Shown: piece after piece, positions 57,001-64,000 of the stretch | Numbering within the stretch: position 1 is the first letter of the stretch | How the letters are laid out: every line of letters starts with the position of its first letter | Assembly (NCBI RefSeq): GCF_000282115.1 | Contig: NZ_AKJY01000003.1 | Location: forward strand, 1-64,000 | Source of the DNA: Chryseobacterium populi | GTDB lineage: Bacteria > Bacteroidota > Bacteroidia > Flavobacteriales > Weeksellaceae | DNA length: 64,000 nucleotides | Direction: 5' to 3' | Position numbers and translations under genes: made by a program | Notes under the pieces: generated by a model | Database searches by the model: none | What the model saw: only the letters and a program-made list of their open reading frames with translations | Told to the model about the DNA's origin: nothing

Positions 57001-57366
57001 ATCATGTTGAAGACCTCCGAAAATTCCTTTGAGGATGTCTTTTTGTCCTTCATTGTCGTTGACCAAAGGAATCAGTTTTTTCCCGTTTTCATATTTTTTT
57101 TCATAGGCTTTGATATCCCATGTGAAAATTCCGGCTAAAACGGCAGTGGATTCCCATGTGAAAAACGAAGACCAGTTCCCTTGTTCCAAATTGAATTCAT
57201 TAAAATACCTGAGATATTCTGACATTTTTCGGGCTAAGACAACATGATCGATCTCACCCCTTTCCTCCAATAAAAAATAATCGGGTTTAAGGGCAGGTAA
57301 AAATCTATCGCCCTGGGTAGTTCCCATGCCTTGATGAATAGATATTTTTGAAGAACAATTTTCCAT
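54085..57366 (-). CDS. eCIS baseplate protein (Afp11-like, baseplate J family)
   Basis: A 1093-residue baseplate wedge protein. The N-terminal half is helical (FTWESTAVLAGIFTWDIKAYEKK, LHDLTELTEKISVLDDAI), with FLAFLKLLGIAKNHLNEFTRRHLDFYYNDIL near 220-250. The C-terminal part contains the baseplate J motif group RLRHKQKAITSWDYERLILQEFPEVYRIKCLNHY and DLDIDFAKKIELSSLIQLID. It starts four bases after the gp25 gene stop and ends beside the Afp12-like start, so it is in a tight operon. Confidence 0.87.
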   Translation of the reverse strand: MENCSSKISIHQGMGTTQGDRFLPALKPDYFLLEERGEIDHVVLARKMSEYLRYFNEFNLEQGNWSSFFTWESTAVLAGIFTWDIKAYEKKYENGKKLIPLVNDNEGQKDILKGIFGGLQHDLTELTEKISVLDDAITVKEFLVSTQGTIESQLNTIILKINTESSILTLLQSYQFNKNIQQLFGLLLHWKNTTEETLRQQLESYPSHSPHYALFLAFLKLLGIAKNHLNEFTRRHLDFYYNDILQLRSQKAQPDHVHLLIEPFAQADPFLLPKNTIFPAGKNGAGKNKFYASTSDQAINSIKIKSFLSHYTDKTWKRSDLLPLNGIHTPFSAFPVSAEDTRTGLLLASPLFYLKGGTRTITLKFDTQNLSPDLFEFWITGEKKWIEISKKESAQDKSIQLTIPATEKAIVPFDQKIHDGDVIKTLHPILKIIPKNNIATIKCQSLDIKIKVTGLKNFIVATDTGVVDINKPFRPFGDFPRNGNGFTIGCNEFFIKKGAAATFSINTNILRFHSNTSNNQQTLIAYNEGLQMENTAAKMQSAENESLQWFEDFTPQEFTVIAGVFKSLVDDSLLYEMYDGQFIKTAGTFNSSYTNNYPVSEYLEDEIPDKESISGYIRVQLDDSEYVKEKFLQDYIAAAKTASPVLPEVPVIQSIVMNYSVNQKYTFKDSDSSLNTIEYYHLSPFGYKKITPKSYLTLIPSLPQQGEIYIGFENAQPGNGLSILFQMAEGTANPRKNPAKISWAYLDNNEWKTIDPYEIGDETLGLLQSGIIQLTVPEFDNTQTTLLPDTLFWIRISVDGLDRICNFIGIHEQALKAVLTDFENNGSQFLETTPSGTISKLYQPHPSVKKVKQPYSSFGGRKQEDDSLLYQRSSERLRHKQKAITSWDYERLILQEFPEVYRIKCLNHYRYDTGNVSNVSAGYVTLIPVAGSLNSSAVWEWKPLLSLSTLQRIKNRVMEMCSPHARLSVKSPVLEKIQITCKVKYREIPGADIRLYADQLKETLNKYISPWAYSDLDIDFAKKIELSSLIQLIDNQNFVDYVVDFKVNQMILDDAENVVKRIISDVKEIIPQTDYTLFIPNDVHEIEELKNNC

Positions 57367-57370
57367 GATG

Positions 57371-57787
57371 CTAAGTTTTAATATAAGTTCCTTCTTCTAA
57401 ATAATAAGGGAATACATAATTGTGTCTCGAGTTGGTTGTCCGGATGGTGTATTCAATCTCAATTCTGATCATACCTTGCGTATCGTCGTTTTCAGAAGCG
57501 AAATAAATGTCATTCAGATCAATTCTGGGCTCATACATTAAGATGGCATGCTCAATAATGCCTTTGATTTTTGTCAGTAAGGTCACCGTAATGTTTTCAA
57601 ATAACAGCGGGCTGAGATCGCATCCGAAATCGGAACGCATCACCCTTTCTGTCAGTTGTGTATTTAAAAGGATCTGCAGGCTTTGATGGATGTCCTGTTC
57701 ATCGGAAACCGTCTCAACCGTTCTTGTAACAGGATTGAATGTGGGTGGAAATCCCCATCCCGTTCCTAAAAAATCATCTGTTTTCAT
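57371..57787 (-). CDS. GPW/gp25-family baseplate protein (Afp9-like)
   Basis: A 138-residue protein starting at the ATG at 57787 (MKTDDFLGTGW), 14 bases past the PAAR gene stop. An alternative start at 57829 would overlap the PAAR gene. The gp25 lysozyme-like fold appears as FLGTGWGFPPTF, DIHQSLQILLNTQLTERVMRSDFGCDLSPLLFEN, and IIEHAILMYEPRIDL. In contractile particles this subunit nucleates the sheath on the baseplate. Confidence 0.93.
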   Translation of the reverse strand: MKTDDFLGTGWGFPPTFNPVTRTVETVSDEQDIHQSLQILLNTQLTERVMRSDFGCDLSPLLFENITVTLLTKIKGIIEHAILMYEPRIDLNDIYFASENDDTQGMIRIEIEYTIRTTNSRHNYVFPYYLEEGTYIKT

Positions 57788-57801
57788 GCTGTTATTTTTT
57801 G

Positions 57802-58089
57802 TTAGCCACCTATAATTACTGTAGGGCAACCGGCTACGATACTGCCTCCGTGTGCTGTGGAGTCTCCCATTCTTGCGGCCGGCTTACCTCCTATCAATAC
57901 AGTAGATGAGCCTTTTACGATGGTATCGGGAGGCCCTGTGCAGACACAGCTGTCTCCTACTACCGATGCGGGCATTCCGCCGATCAGTACGGTGGCTCCT
58001 CCTGGTAATAGCGGGCCTCCTACATGAGGCACCGTTCCTGTGGTCATGGGACATACATGCATGTCACCTGTTCTTGCTGCTGCGGGCAT
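57802..58089 (-). CDS. PAAR-domain spike tip protein (Afp10-like)
   Basis: A 95-residue PAAR protein (MPAAARTGDMHVCPM, GGATVLIGGMPASVVGDSCVC, GSSTVLIGGKPAARMGDSTAHGG) that sharpens the tip of the VgrG-like spike. Cys and His residues can coordinate a metal ion. There is no C-terminal extension, so it is a plain tip without a fused effector. It follows the hub gene by one base. Confidence 0.96.
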   Translation of the reverse strand: MPAAARTGDMHVCPMTTGTVPHVGGPLLPGGATVLIGGMPASVVGDSCVCTGPPDTIVKGSSTVLIGGKPAARMGDSTAHGGSIVAGCPTVIIGG

Positions 58090-58090
58090 A

Positions 58091-59755
58091 TCAGTTAAGT
58101 TTTATGATTGAACCTTTTACATCGAGCGTTGCAGAAGCTGTGAGCTCCGCTTTTGCCGATTCCATTTTAAAATCTTTTTTTGCCTTCAGGATCATATCTT
58201 TGCTGCTATCCAAAGTAATTCCGTCCGCATTCATGATCAGCTTGTTTCCGTTTTCATCTTCGAGTATGAAGCCTTTTTCGTCATCGCTGATCAAAAGCTT
58301 ATTGCCTTTTTTGGTACTTAATTCAATGGATTTTTTTTGATCATCCAATTGTATTTTTGTACCCTCTTTCGTCACAATTCCTTTGGTATAATTTTCTTTT
58401 TCAACAGGAAACGGCATCGGGTTTTGTGAGCTGTGCAGGCTTCCCAGTATCACCGGGGTATCCGGATTATTTCCAAGGCATCCAATAATCACTTCATCAT
58501 TCACATTAGGAATAAAATAACCTCCCATTTCATTGCCTGCAAATAATGTTGCCAGTCTTGCCCAGACCCCTTCTCCGCTTTCCGAAAGTGTGGGAATTCT
58601 TACTTTTATCCTGAACTGGTTGTCCGGGTCTTCTTCGATCTGGGTAACTATCCCGATCTGTAATCCGCTCACAAAATTGGTTTGTCCTGTCTGTGCCTGT
58701 TGAGCCGGAATTGAGGGTGAACTGTTTTCTGCAAAGGTCTGTTCCGTTTCCATCCCCAGCGTATATTCGGTTTTCCAGCAGGCGTTCTCAATGGTATGAA
58801 GCTCTTTACTAATCAGTAATTTTTTATGGTCTATCTCCTGATTCACTTTGTTACAGCTGAGAAAATCACCTATTTTGGCCTCTAAATTTCCGAAAGTGGT
58901 TACCTGGGCCTGTATCACTGCATGATTGCTTCGCTGAAGAGAAGCTTTTACCATTCTCGTCATGGTTGATGCTAAAAGCCGGCTTTCATTCAGTGTAAGA
59001 ACTTTGACATTCTTTTCAGCTTCCTGTTCAGCTTCTATTTTTTCCAGGGCCTGGGAAGATGCATCCCAATACTCAATAGAGGCTTTGCTCAGTTTTTTGG
59101 ATTCATCTTCCCTTCCTGAAAAACGAAAGACATTAATTCCATTCTCAGCCACATACTTTTCATCAGGAGCGGGTTTTAAGAGATCTAAAGCATTAAATTC
59201 CCCATTCCTTACGACTACGATCATTCCGATGGAGTCTAAGAATCCGATCAGATAATCCCACGGGATGGTATGAAGGTTATGGGAAATATTTTCCTGGCCC
59301 CACTCCTGTCCGGTAAGTGTATTACCCAATATAAGAGGCCGGGTAAATGATTTCAGCTTATCTTCAAAGGTCTGGTTATTATTTTCTCTTTCTTCTGAAG
59401 GAGTGGTGAGTTGATAAGCATCATCCTTACATTCTATTTTTACGGTTACGGAGCTTTCGCTGATCGTTTTTTCAATAGACTTGATAAATCCTTTAAACAG
59501 GGTTTGAGGCTTTTTGCTGACGGTTACCTTTATTTCTATTTTTTGCCCTTTTTTCAGCTGATCCGAAGGTAAGGTTGTCTGTGAATCTACACCTGGATTG
59601 GATGCTGTAAAAGTAAATTTTGCAAAAGGTATTTTGTTCAGTTCAAAAGTTACCTGTCCTTCTGTTAATAAAGAATCAAGACCATTATTGACACCGTCTG
59701 TCAAAAACTCTAGTTTTAGCAGGTCATCAGTTGATATGTAAGGTTGAACAGGCAT
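58091..59755 (-). CDS. VgrG-like spike/hub protein (Afp8-like)
   Basis: A 554-residue hub. The N-terminal gp27-like part (GQVTFELNKIPFAKFTF, KGQKIEIKVTVSKKPQTLFKGFI, VTVKIECKDDAYQL) is followed by a gp5-like OB domain (VSGLQIGIVTQIEEDPDNQFRIKVRIPTL, EGVWARLATLFAGNEMGGYFIPNVNDEVIIGC). The beta-helix needle comes last (GTKIQLDDQKKSIELSTKKG, repeating GNKL... units to about 554). It forms the puncturing spike capped by PAAR. Confidence 0.94.
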   Translation of the reverse strand: MPVQPYISTDDLLKLEFLTDGVNNGLDSLLTEGQVTFELNKIPFAKFTFTASNPGVDSQTTLPSDQLKKGQKIEIKVTVSKKPQTLFKGFIKSIEKTISESSVTVKIECKDDAYQLTTPSEERENNNQTFEDKLKSFTRPLILGNTLTGQEWGQENISHNLHTIPWDYLIGFLDSIGMIVVVRNGEFNALDLLKPAPDEKYVAENGINVFRFSGREDESKKLSKASIEYWDASSQALEKIEAEQEAEKNVKVLTLNESRLLASTMTRMVKASLQRSNHAVIQAQVTTFGNLEAKIGDFLSCNKVNQEIDHKKLLISKELHTIENACWKTEYTLGMETEQTFAENSSPSIPAQQAQTGQTNFVSGLQIGIVTQIEEDPDNQFRIKVRIPTLSESGEGVWARLATLFAGNEMGGYFIPNVNDEVIIGCLGNNPDTPVILGSLHSSQNPMPFPVEKENYTKGIVTKEGTKIQLDDQKKSIELSTKKGNKLLISDDEKGFILEDENGNKLIMNADGITLDSSKDMILKAKKDFKMESAKAELTASATLDVKGSIIKLN

Positions 59756-59763
59756 GATTTTAG

Positions 59764-60531
59764 TTATTTTACAGGTGGAAATGATATGTTTTGTCCGGTA
59801 TTTATTTTTCTGAAGCTTAACAATCGGTTGGTCTGGGCAACGTCTACATAGTATGATGGGTTTTCATAGATGTTTTCTGCCATAAGGGTCAGCCTGTCAT
59901 TCATACTGACGGTTCTTACATGGGTAAGGTCAGGTGATGTTTTATTTTGCTGGGCAACCATTACTTCATAGGTGGCAGTCCCTTTGAAAACACATTTTAC
60001 TTTGGCCCTGATGGGGCGACCGTCTTTTCTGAAAAGCATGTATTCAATATCCATGCTTTTTAACCGGCACTGCAGCTTGTATCCGCCCCAGAGAAGCTGA
60101 AGATAAGCTGTCTGATGGGTACTTCCGTTGTATCCCATGATGAGGTTCTTAAACGCTTCCACATCTTCTTCTACAGATTTTACCTCTGCAAAAGGATTTA
60201 CAATGGCAGGCTTCAGGGCATCGAGAACGTCTCCTGCTTTATCCAGTAAAGACATTTCCCCTTTCCCGTCTTTTATTTTTCCGGGTGGTACAACGCCTGA
60301 GCTGTCAAAAACAAAGTCAAATGTTACTTCTTCCCCTTCAATCCTGTTAAAACTTAAATCATTGGAAGATGCTCCCATAGGCTGGCCTTCACAAAAAACC
60401 ACGTTATGCTTAAGTGTATACTTTTCAGGGTTAAGCTGAACAAAAATGGTTTTCTTAGGCATTGTATATTTATTGTTTTCATATACTTCAATCCTCATTT
60501 TATCTATAATCCCTAATGCTGCCTGTATCAT
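59764..60531 (-). CDS. LysM-type baseplate protein (Afp7-like)
   Basis: A 255-residue CIS protein that binds the tube or baseplate. The N-terminal part (IFVQLNPEKYTLKHNVVFCEGQPMGASS, EEVTFDFVFDSSG) and the tail HVRTVSMNDRLTLMAENIYENPSYYVDVAQTN with a LysM-like segment fit the Afp7/gp53-like group. Its ATG overlaps the stop of the preceding 57-aa gene in ATGA, so the two are translationally coupled. Confidence 0.9.
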   Translation of the reverse strand: MIQAALGIIDKMRIEVYENNKYTMPKKTIFVQLNPEKYTLKHNVVFCEGQPMGASSNDLSFNRIEGEEVTFDFVFDSSGVVPPGKIKDGKGEMSLLDKAGDVLDALKPAIVNPFAEVKSVEEDVEAFKNLIMGYNGSTHQTAYLQLLWGGYKLQCRLKSMDIEYMLFRKDGRPIRAKVKCVFKGTATYEVMVAQQNKTSPDLTHVRTVSMNDRLTLMAENIYENPSYYVDVAQTNRLLSFRKINTGQNISFPPVK

Positions 60532-60701
60532 CGTTCATTTTTTTCTTTAAGTTTTTCTAATACTTCACGGGTACACTCTTTAATGAGCTGCGATCTTAAT
60601 TCCTGTAATTTTAAAGGACTGATTGGCTGGGAGCGGGCAGAATTTACCGGCTCCTCCTCTATTTTTACCTTGATATGTAGTTCTTTGATCTGGATAGGCA
60701 T
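60528..60701 (-). CDS. DUF5908-family small eCIS protein
   Basis: A 57-residue protein (MPIQIKELHIKVKIEEE... ending VLEKLKEKNER) with the DUF5908 start 'MPI-I-ELHIK'. Such tiny proteins occur beside tube and LysM genes in many eCIS loci, with function unknown. It starts 11 bases after the upstream tube-like gene stop (60713), and its stop overlaps the LysM-type gene ATG as ATGA. It is easy to miss in annotation because of its length. Confidence 0.85.
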   Translation of the reverse strand: MPIQIKELHIKVKIEEEPVNSARSQPISPLKLQELRSQLIKECTREVLEKLKEKNER

Positions 60702-60712
60702 TTCAGTATGTA

Positions 60713-61171
60713 TTAAAAGTTGGGTACCGGGAGCTCTTTGAAAAAATTGTATTTCAATGTGATGGTTTCAATAACCACCTTGTTTTCTTCAGCATTGAAA
60801 TCACTGAATTCATAGCTCAAGGGAATCGCGTGTGATACATACCAGACCTTTAGCGGGTTTCCCTTTTCGTTTAATAAAGAAACCACCAGATTGGCCGGGT
60901 AAAAAACAAAGTCTTCCAATGCCTGATTGCACCACATCGATAAACCGGACATATCTGAAGTTAATCCTCGTTTCAGAACCAGATCCTGATACCCGGAACG
61001 GAGCGGCAGCTGGTGTTTGAATTTATTCTGCCCTCCTTCGGTATAGGATTCGGTTTCCATGGTCACTTTTAATCCGTTTACACTTTGAAATTTTGTATCA
61101 ATACTAAACTGCGGCAACAATTCAAAGATGACGGAAAAGTAAAAACCGGGTATGGGATTGCTGTCAGGCAT
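60713..61171 (-). CDS. Second tube-type protein of the eCIS (Afp5-like)
   Basis: A 152-residue tail-tube fold protein (Hcp/gp19-like). It shows NPIPGFYFSVIF, FQSVNGLKVTMETESYTEGG, YQDLVLKRGLT, FYPANLVVSLLNEKGNPLKVWYVSHAIPLSYEFSDFNAEENKVVIETITLKYNFF. Its difference from the first tube protein suggests a tube-initiator or baseplate-adaptor role. It follows the main tube gene by ten bases. Confidence 0.92.
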   Translation of the reverse strand: MPDSNPIPGFYFSVIFELLPQFSIDTKFQSVNGLKVTMETESYTEGGQNKFKHQLPLRSGYQDLVLKRGLTSDMSGLSMWCNQALEDFVFYPANLVVSLLNEKGNPLKVWYVSHAIPLSYEFSDFNAEENKVVIETITLKYNFFKELPVPNF

Positions 61172-61181
61172 GGTATTCGGT

Positions 61182-61619
61182 TTAAATGTGTTCTACGGTA
61201 AACCCATGATTGGCAATTTCCACTGAATCTATCGCGGCTTCATTCGCATCAGATTTCATATCGGTGCATTTTAAAGAAACAATGAAACAGTCTTTTACTT
61301 TCCATACCACTTTGGGTTCGTGATTTTCATCCAGTAATGAAATGGTGATATTTCTGCGTTCTACGGTATTCAGGGCAACGGTATTGTACCAGTCATAGAA
61401 TTCATTATCACCTGCAAATACGCCTCTTTTAAGGGTAATATTGCTCAGTTTAAGCATTCCCGGCATTTTCTTTTTAAAGAATTCAGGGCTCGACCCTACG
61501 CGGTGCTCAATGACATCCATTTCTTTATTCAATCCGGAGACTTCTGTAAAAGCTATTTTACTACCGCCCCATTCTACACTGAAATGAAACTTGGGTAGCG
61601 GAAAATCTGTATTTGGCAT
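61182..61619 (-). CDS. Main tail-tube protein of the eCIS (Afp1-like)
   Basis: A 145-residue tube protein of the Hcp/gp19 family: FHFSVEWGGSKIAFTEVSGL, HRVGSSPEFFKKKMPG, ITLKRGVFAGDNEFYDWYNTV, RRNITISLLDENHEPKVVWKVKDCFIVSLKCTDMKSDANEAAIDSVEI. It stacks as hexamers to form the inner tube that the sheath drives out. It lies 26 bases downstream of the sheath gene. Confidence 0.95.
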   Translation of the reverse strand: MPNTDFPLPKFHFSVEWGGSKIAFTEVSGLNKEMDVIEHRVGSSPEFFKKKMPGMLKLSNITLKRGVFAGDNEFYDWYNTVALNTVERRNITISLLDENHEPKVVWKVKDCFIVSLKCTDMKSDANEAAIDSVEIANHGFTVEHI

Positions 61620-61645
61620 GATGTATAGTTTTTAAGGTTAAATAA

Positions 61646-63598
61646 TTAAGATTTTTGTTGCATTTGTTTGAATTCAAGAATGATGAATTCTGCAGGCCTT
61701 GAAGGTGCGTATCCTATTTTCACGATCATTCTGCCTTCTAAAATATCCTGTGCAGACATGGTCTGGTTAAGCCCTACGGCTACAAAAAAGGCATGTTCCG
61801 GTTTGGCTCCTGCCAGGGCACCATCATTCCAAAGGGTGGTCAGATAGTTTTCGATCATTCCTTTTACATTAACCCAGGTCTGGGCAACATTCGGCTCGAA
61901 CACAAACTGCATGCACGCTTTTTTCACAGATTCTTCAATCATGTTGGCAAGCCGTCTTACATTGATGTAGCGCCAATCGTTGCTGTTTCCTGCTAAAGTT
62001 CTGGCTCCCCATACAAGATTCCCCCTGCCTGTAAATTTTCTGATGGCATTGATGGATTTTCCTGTTTCATGGATGTTCATCTCTTCCTGGTCTTTATCAT
62101 TGATATCATCTGCGAGTCCGATAATTCCGTTTACACTCACATTAGCCGGAGCTTTCCATACGCCGCGTGTGGCATCGGTTTGAGCATAAATCCCTGCAAC
62201 GGCTCCTGAAGGCGGAACAGTATTCATAGACTGGGAAAGTTTGGAGACGATCGCTGAATAGATAGGAATGTTAGAGGTAAGATTATTTTCTTCCGTTGAT
62301 ACATAGTTTTCCAAAGCGCTCACCGCAGAATTCATTGCTGCTATAATCTGGGCATGTAATTTATCCAGGGCTGCCTGTATTTTTGCTTTGTCGGCGAGGT
62401 TTGCTGTCGATAATGTTCCGGTGTACGGATTTGGGTTTGTAGCTGCAAAAGCACCATTCCTCCAGACAGTATCTTCAAATGTTGTATTAGGATCCGGGCT
62501 AAGACTAATATCTGCCAGATCATCAGGAAGTAAATCGGCATCTGCTCCGTCAGCAGTTTTTAAATCCTTATAGACATCTGTAAAATCAATTAATTTCTGA
62601 GCGTACTGTTTAAGAGATACGGAGATAAGCCCCTGTACATAGGTTTTAAAAGGGTTAACAAGAGAAGTGGTTTGTCCCATAACTCCAAGGAAACCCAATA
62701 ATTTATTTACATAAGTACCCGTATTGCTGAAATCATTGGCAATCGCTACTTTATCTTTATTTTTTTCATTCCATTTTACACTGAATCCGTTATTGACATC
62801 ATTGAGGGCAATATTCTGATGAACTTTTTTATAAGTAACATCAAAGCTGTCCAATAATGGTTTTATTGCCAGATCTGTAGCATAAATGGAGGCAAAATCT
62901 ACCTTGCCGGGAGTGCTTCCGCTGATATCGCCGAACCTGAACTGATAAGGGAAATTTGCCTGTAAATAAGGATAATAGGCAGCACCATATTTAAGGTTCT
63001 GGTTTCCCACTTCATCCCTGAAATCTTCACTGTCATCCTTCAGGTTTGCAGTTTGTTTTACATCCATAATGGTAAATCTGTCCATCAGTTTTTCACACTG
63101 CATTAAAGAGTGTACCTGTACTGCACCTAAATTAGAAGCGGATAAATTGACCGCATCGGGAAATAAGATCAGGGTCGGCTCATCAAATTTGTTTAACGTA
63201 TCAATTCCGTCTGTAAATTTGGTTTTTGTTCCGGCATCAAAAGCGGGATTATCCGTATAAAGCCCGACGGAAACGATATAACATTCTCCGCCTCCATTGG
63301 CATAAAATAAGCGGAGGCTGTTGTAAAGCTTAAATTTACTTTCCGTAACAGAGCTGTTGTCTGTAGGTAATAAATTGCTGTCAAGATCTACGGTAATACC
63401 TGCAGGTGCGGGAGCTCCGCCAAAACTTTGTTCATATTCCAATAAAGAAGAAATTCTTGTAGGAACATTCAAAGCGGAGGCTTTTTGAGTATAGCCCACA
63501 AATGCAGGAATGGCAGTCGCTACCTGAGCGATAGATGGGGGAAATGCATCAATTTCATTGATATATACTCCCGGGGTTTTAATGGCACTAATATTCAT
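61646..63598 (-). CDS. Contractile sheath protein (Afp2-4-like)
   Basis: A 650-residue sheath subunit. The N-terminal strand is KTPGVYINEIDAFPPSIAQVATAIPAFVGYTQKA, and the C-terminal domain (about 510-650) has IRKFTGRGNLVWGARTLAGN, WRYINVRRLANMIEESVKKACMQFVFEPNV and RMIVKIGYAPSRPAEFIILEF. It wraps the tube and contracts to push it through a target membrane. Only one sheath gene is present in the window, compared with three in Afp. It follows the DUF4255 gene by 11 bases. Confidence 0.96.
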   Translation of the reverse strand: MNISAIKTPGVYINEIDAFPPSIAQVATAIPAFVGYTQKASALNVPTRISSLLEYEQSFGGAPAPAGITVDLDSNLLPTDNSSVTESKFKLYNSLRLFYANGGGECYIVSVGLYTDNPAFDAGTKTKFTDGIDTLNKFDEPTLILFPDAVNLSASNLGAVQVHSLMQCEKLMDRFTIMDVKQTANLKDDSEDFRDEVGNQNLKYGAAYYPYLQANFPYQFRFGDISGSTPGKVDFASIYATDLAIKPLLDSFDVTYKKVHQNIALNDVNNGFSVKWNEKNKDKVAIANDFSNTGTYVNKLLGFLGVMGQTTSLVNPFKTYVQGLISVSLKQYAQKLIDFTDVYKDLKTADGADADLLPDDLADISLSPDPNTTFEDTVWRNGAFAATNPNPYTGTLSTANLADKAKIQAALDKLHAQIIAAMNSAVSALENYVSTEENNLTSNIPIYSAIVSKLSQSMNTVPPSGAVAGIYAQTDATRGVWKAPANVSVNGIIGLADDINDKDQEEMNIHETGKSINAIRKFTGRGNLVWGARTLAGNSNDWRYINVRRLANMIEESVKKACMQFVFEPNVAQTWVNVKGMIENYLTTLWNDGALAGAKPEHAFFVAVGLNQTMSAQDILEGRMIVKIGYAPSRPAEFIILEFKQMQQKS

Positions 63599-63609
63599 GA
63601 TAATTAATT

Positions 63610-64000
63610 TTAATTAGTTTCTATAATTTCATTGTTTTCATTTTTAGTAAAAGTCCCGGATTCAAGATGTCCGGTAGAATCATGGGGATTATTTTCCCAA
63701 AGCTGGATTTTAGCTTTTTTAATGATTCCGTCTGTAGAAGTTTCGTTGACCTGGATAGAGATCATCTGTACCTGGTAGAGGACTGAAGGCATGTATTTCG
63801 CTCCGAGGTAAGACCACATCTGGTTGAGCTGGTCGGTTTTTAAGCTTACCATTTCAAATATCAGTTTATCATAAGAGCCGCTGGCAGGGATGGTTTCTGA
63901 TAAATTCGGAGACTGCCAGTAGAAGACACGTTGATTCTGGAAATACCAGATCACCACCTCCAGCTTGTCGATTCCTTCAGCATATTTAGACTGGTCTATA
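63610..64000 (-). CDS. DUF4255/Pvc16-family cap or tube-terminator protein, partial
   Basis: The C-terminal part of a gene that runs off the right edge. The frame stays open to position 64000 (YAEGIDKLEVVIWYFQNQRVF before the apparent GTG start at 63957), so the start lies outside the window. The motifs EMVSLKTDQLNQMWSYLGAKYMPSVLYQVQMISIQVNETS are those of the Pvc16 N-terminal (DUF4255) family, which caps the tube and sheath. It is the first visible gene of the eCIS cluster, in line with loci that open with this gene. Confidence 0.92.
   Translation of the reverse strand, partial: IDQSKYAEGIDKLEVVIWYFQNQRVFYWQSPNLSETIPASGSYDKLIFEMVSLKTDQLNQMWSYLGAKYMPSVLYQVQMISIQVNETSTDGIIKKAKIQLWENNPHDSTGHLESGTFTKNENNEIIETN

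Noticed and set aside
57788..57829. Longer start for the gp25-like gene
   Set aside because: It would overlap the PAAR gene, and the extra residues do not resemble gp25. The ATG at 57787 lies 14 bases after the PAAR stop.

Overview
The window looks like chromosomal DNA of a flavobacterium, most likely Chryseobacterium or a close relative in the Weeksellaceae. The evidence is low G+C, type IX secretion (T9SS) type A C-terminal signals, a SusC/SusD pair, regulators that fuse TPR repeats to a DNA-binding domain, LytTR signalling, and the near absence of Shine-Dalgarno sequences. I see no tRNA, rRNA, CRISPR array or intact insertion sequence.

Region 1 (1-15.3 kb) is mixed chromosomal content: T9SS-exported proteins, TPR and AraC-type regulators, an alpha/beta hydrolase, a run of small stress or house-cleaning genes (DUF4256, DoxX, YdeI-like, SRPBCC with an ArsR-type repressor), and an arsenic operon (ArsR, DUF6428, arsenate-reductase-like phosphatase, GNAT acetyltransferase, ACR3 pump). 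Two matching candidate ArsR operators lie before arsR and before the operon. Region 2 (15.4-23.3 kb) holds a TPR histidine kinase with its LuxR-type response regulator, metE behind a cobalamin riboswitch, an Lrp/AsnC regulator with two dyad sites in its own promoter, and two DNA glycosylases (Mug, AAG). Region 3 (23.7-31.2 kb) holds a TPR-AraC regulator, a T9SS protein, an SDR reductase, and an apparent operon of an HTH protein followed by three related secreted proteins. Region 4 (31.4-38.5 kb) is a lipoprotein, a SusC/SusD nutrient uptake pair and a LytS/LytTR two-component system.

Region 5 (39.7-64.0 kb, all minus strand, running off the right edge) is the main feature: a nearly complete extracellular contractile injection system (eCIS, related to Afp/PVC/MAC particles). 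In transcription order it has a DUF4255 Pvc16-type cap or terminator protein (cut by the window edge), one sheath, two tube proteins, a tiny DUF5908 protein, a LysM-type baseplate protein, a VgrG-like hub, a PAAR tip, a gp25 baseplate protein, two large baseplate proteins, two unassigned proteins (995 and 182 aa), a tape-measure protein, a block of apparent cargo genes, and the AAA+ ATPase. The cargo block encodes a GH46-type chitosanase-like enzyme, an eCIS-core (DUF4157) protein with an L,D-transpeptidase-like C-terminus, a NodB polysaccharide deacetylase, and a second DUF4157 protein with a cysteine-hydrolase-like C-terminus whose stop codon overlaps the start of a lipoprotein gene. None of the four enzymes has a recognisable signal peptide. 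They may therefore be loaded into the particle to act on peptidoglycan, chitin or chitosan of a target cell.

Several decayed genes are visible: an internally deleted alkB, a LysR tail and a DUF6597/AraC fragment.
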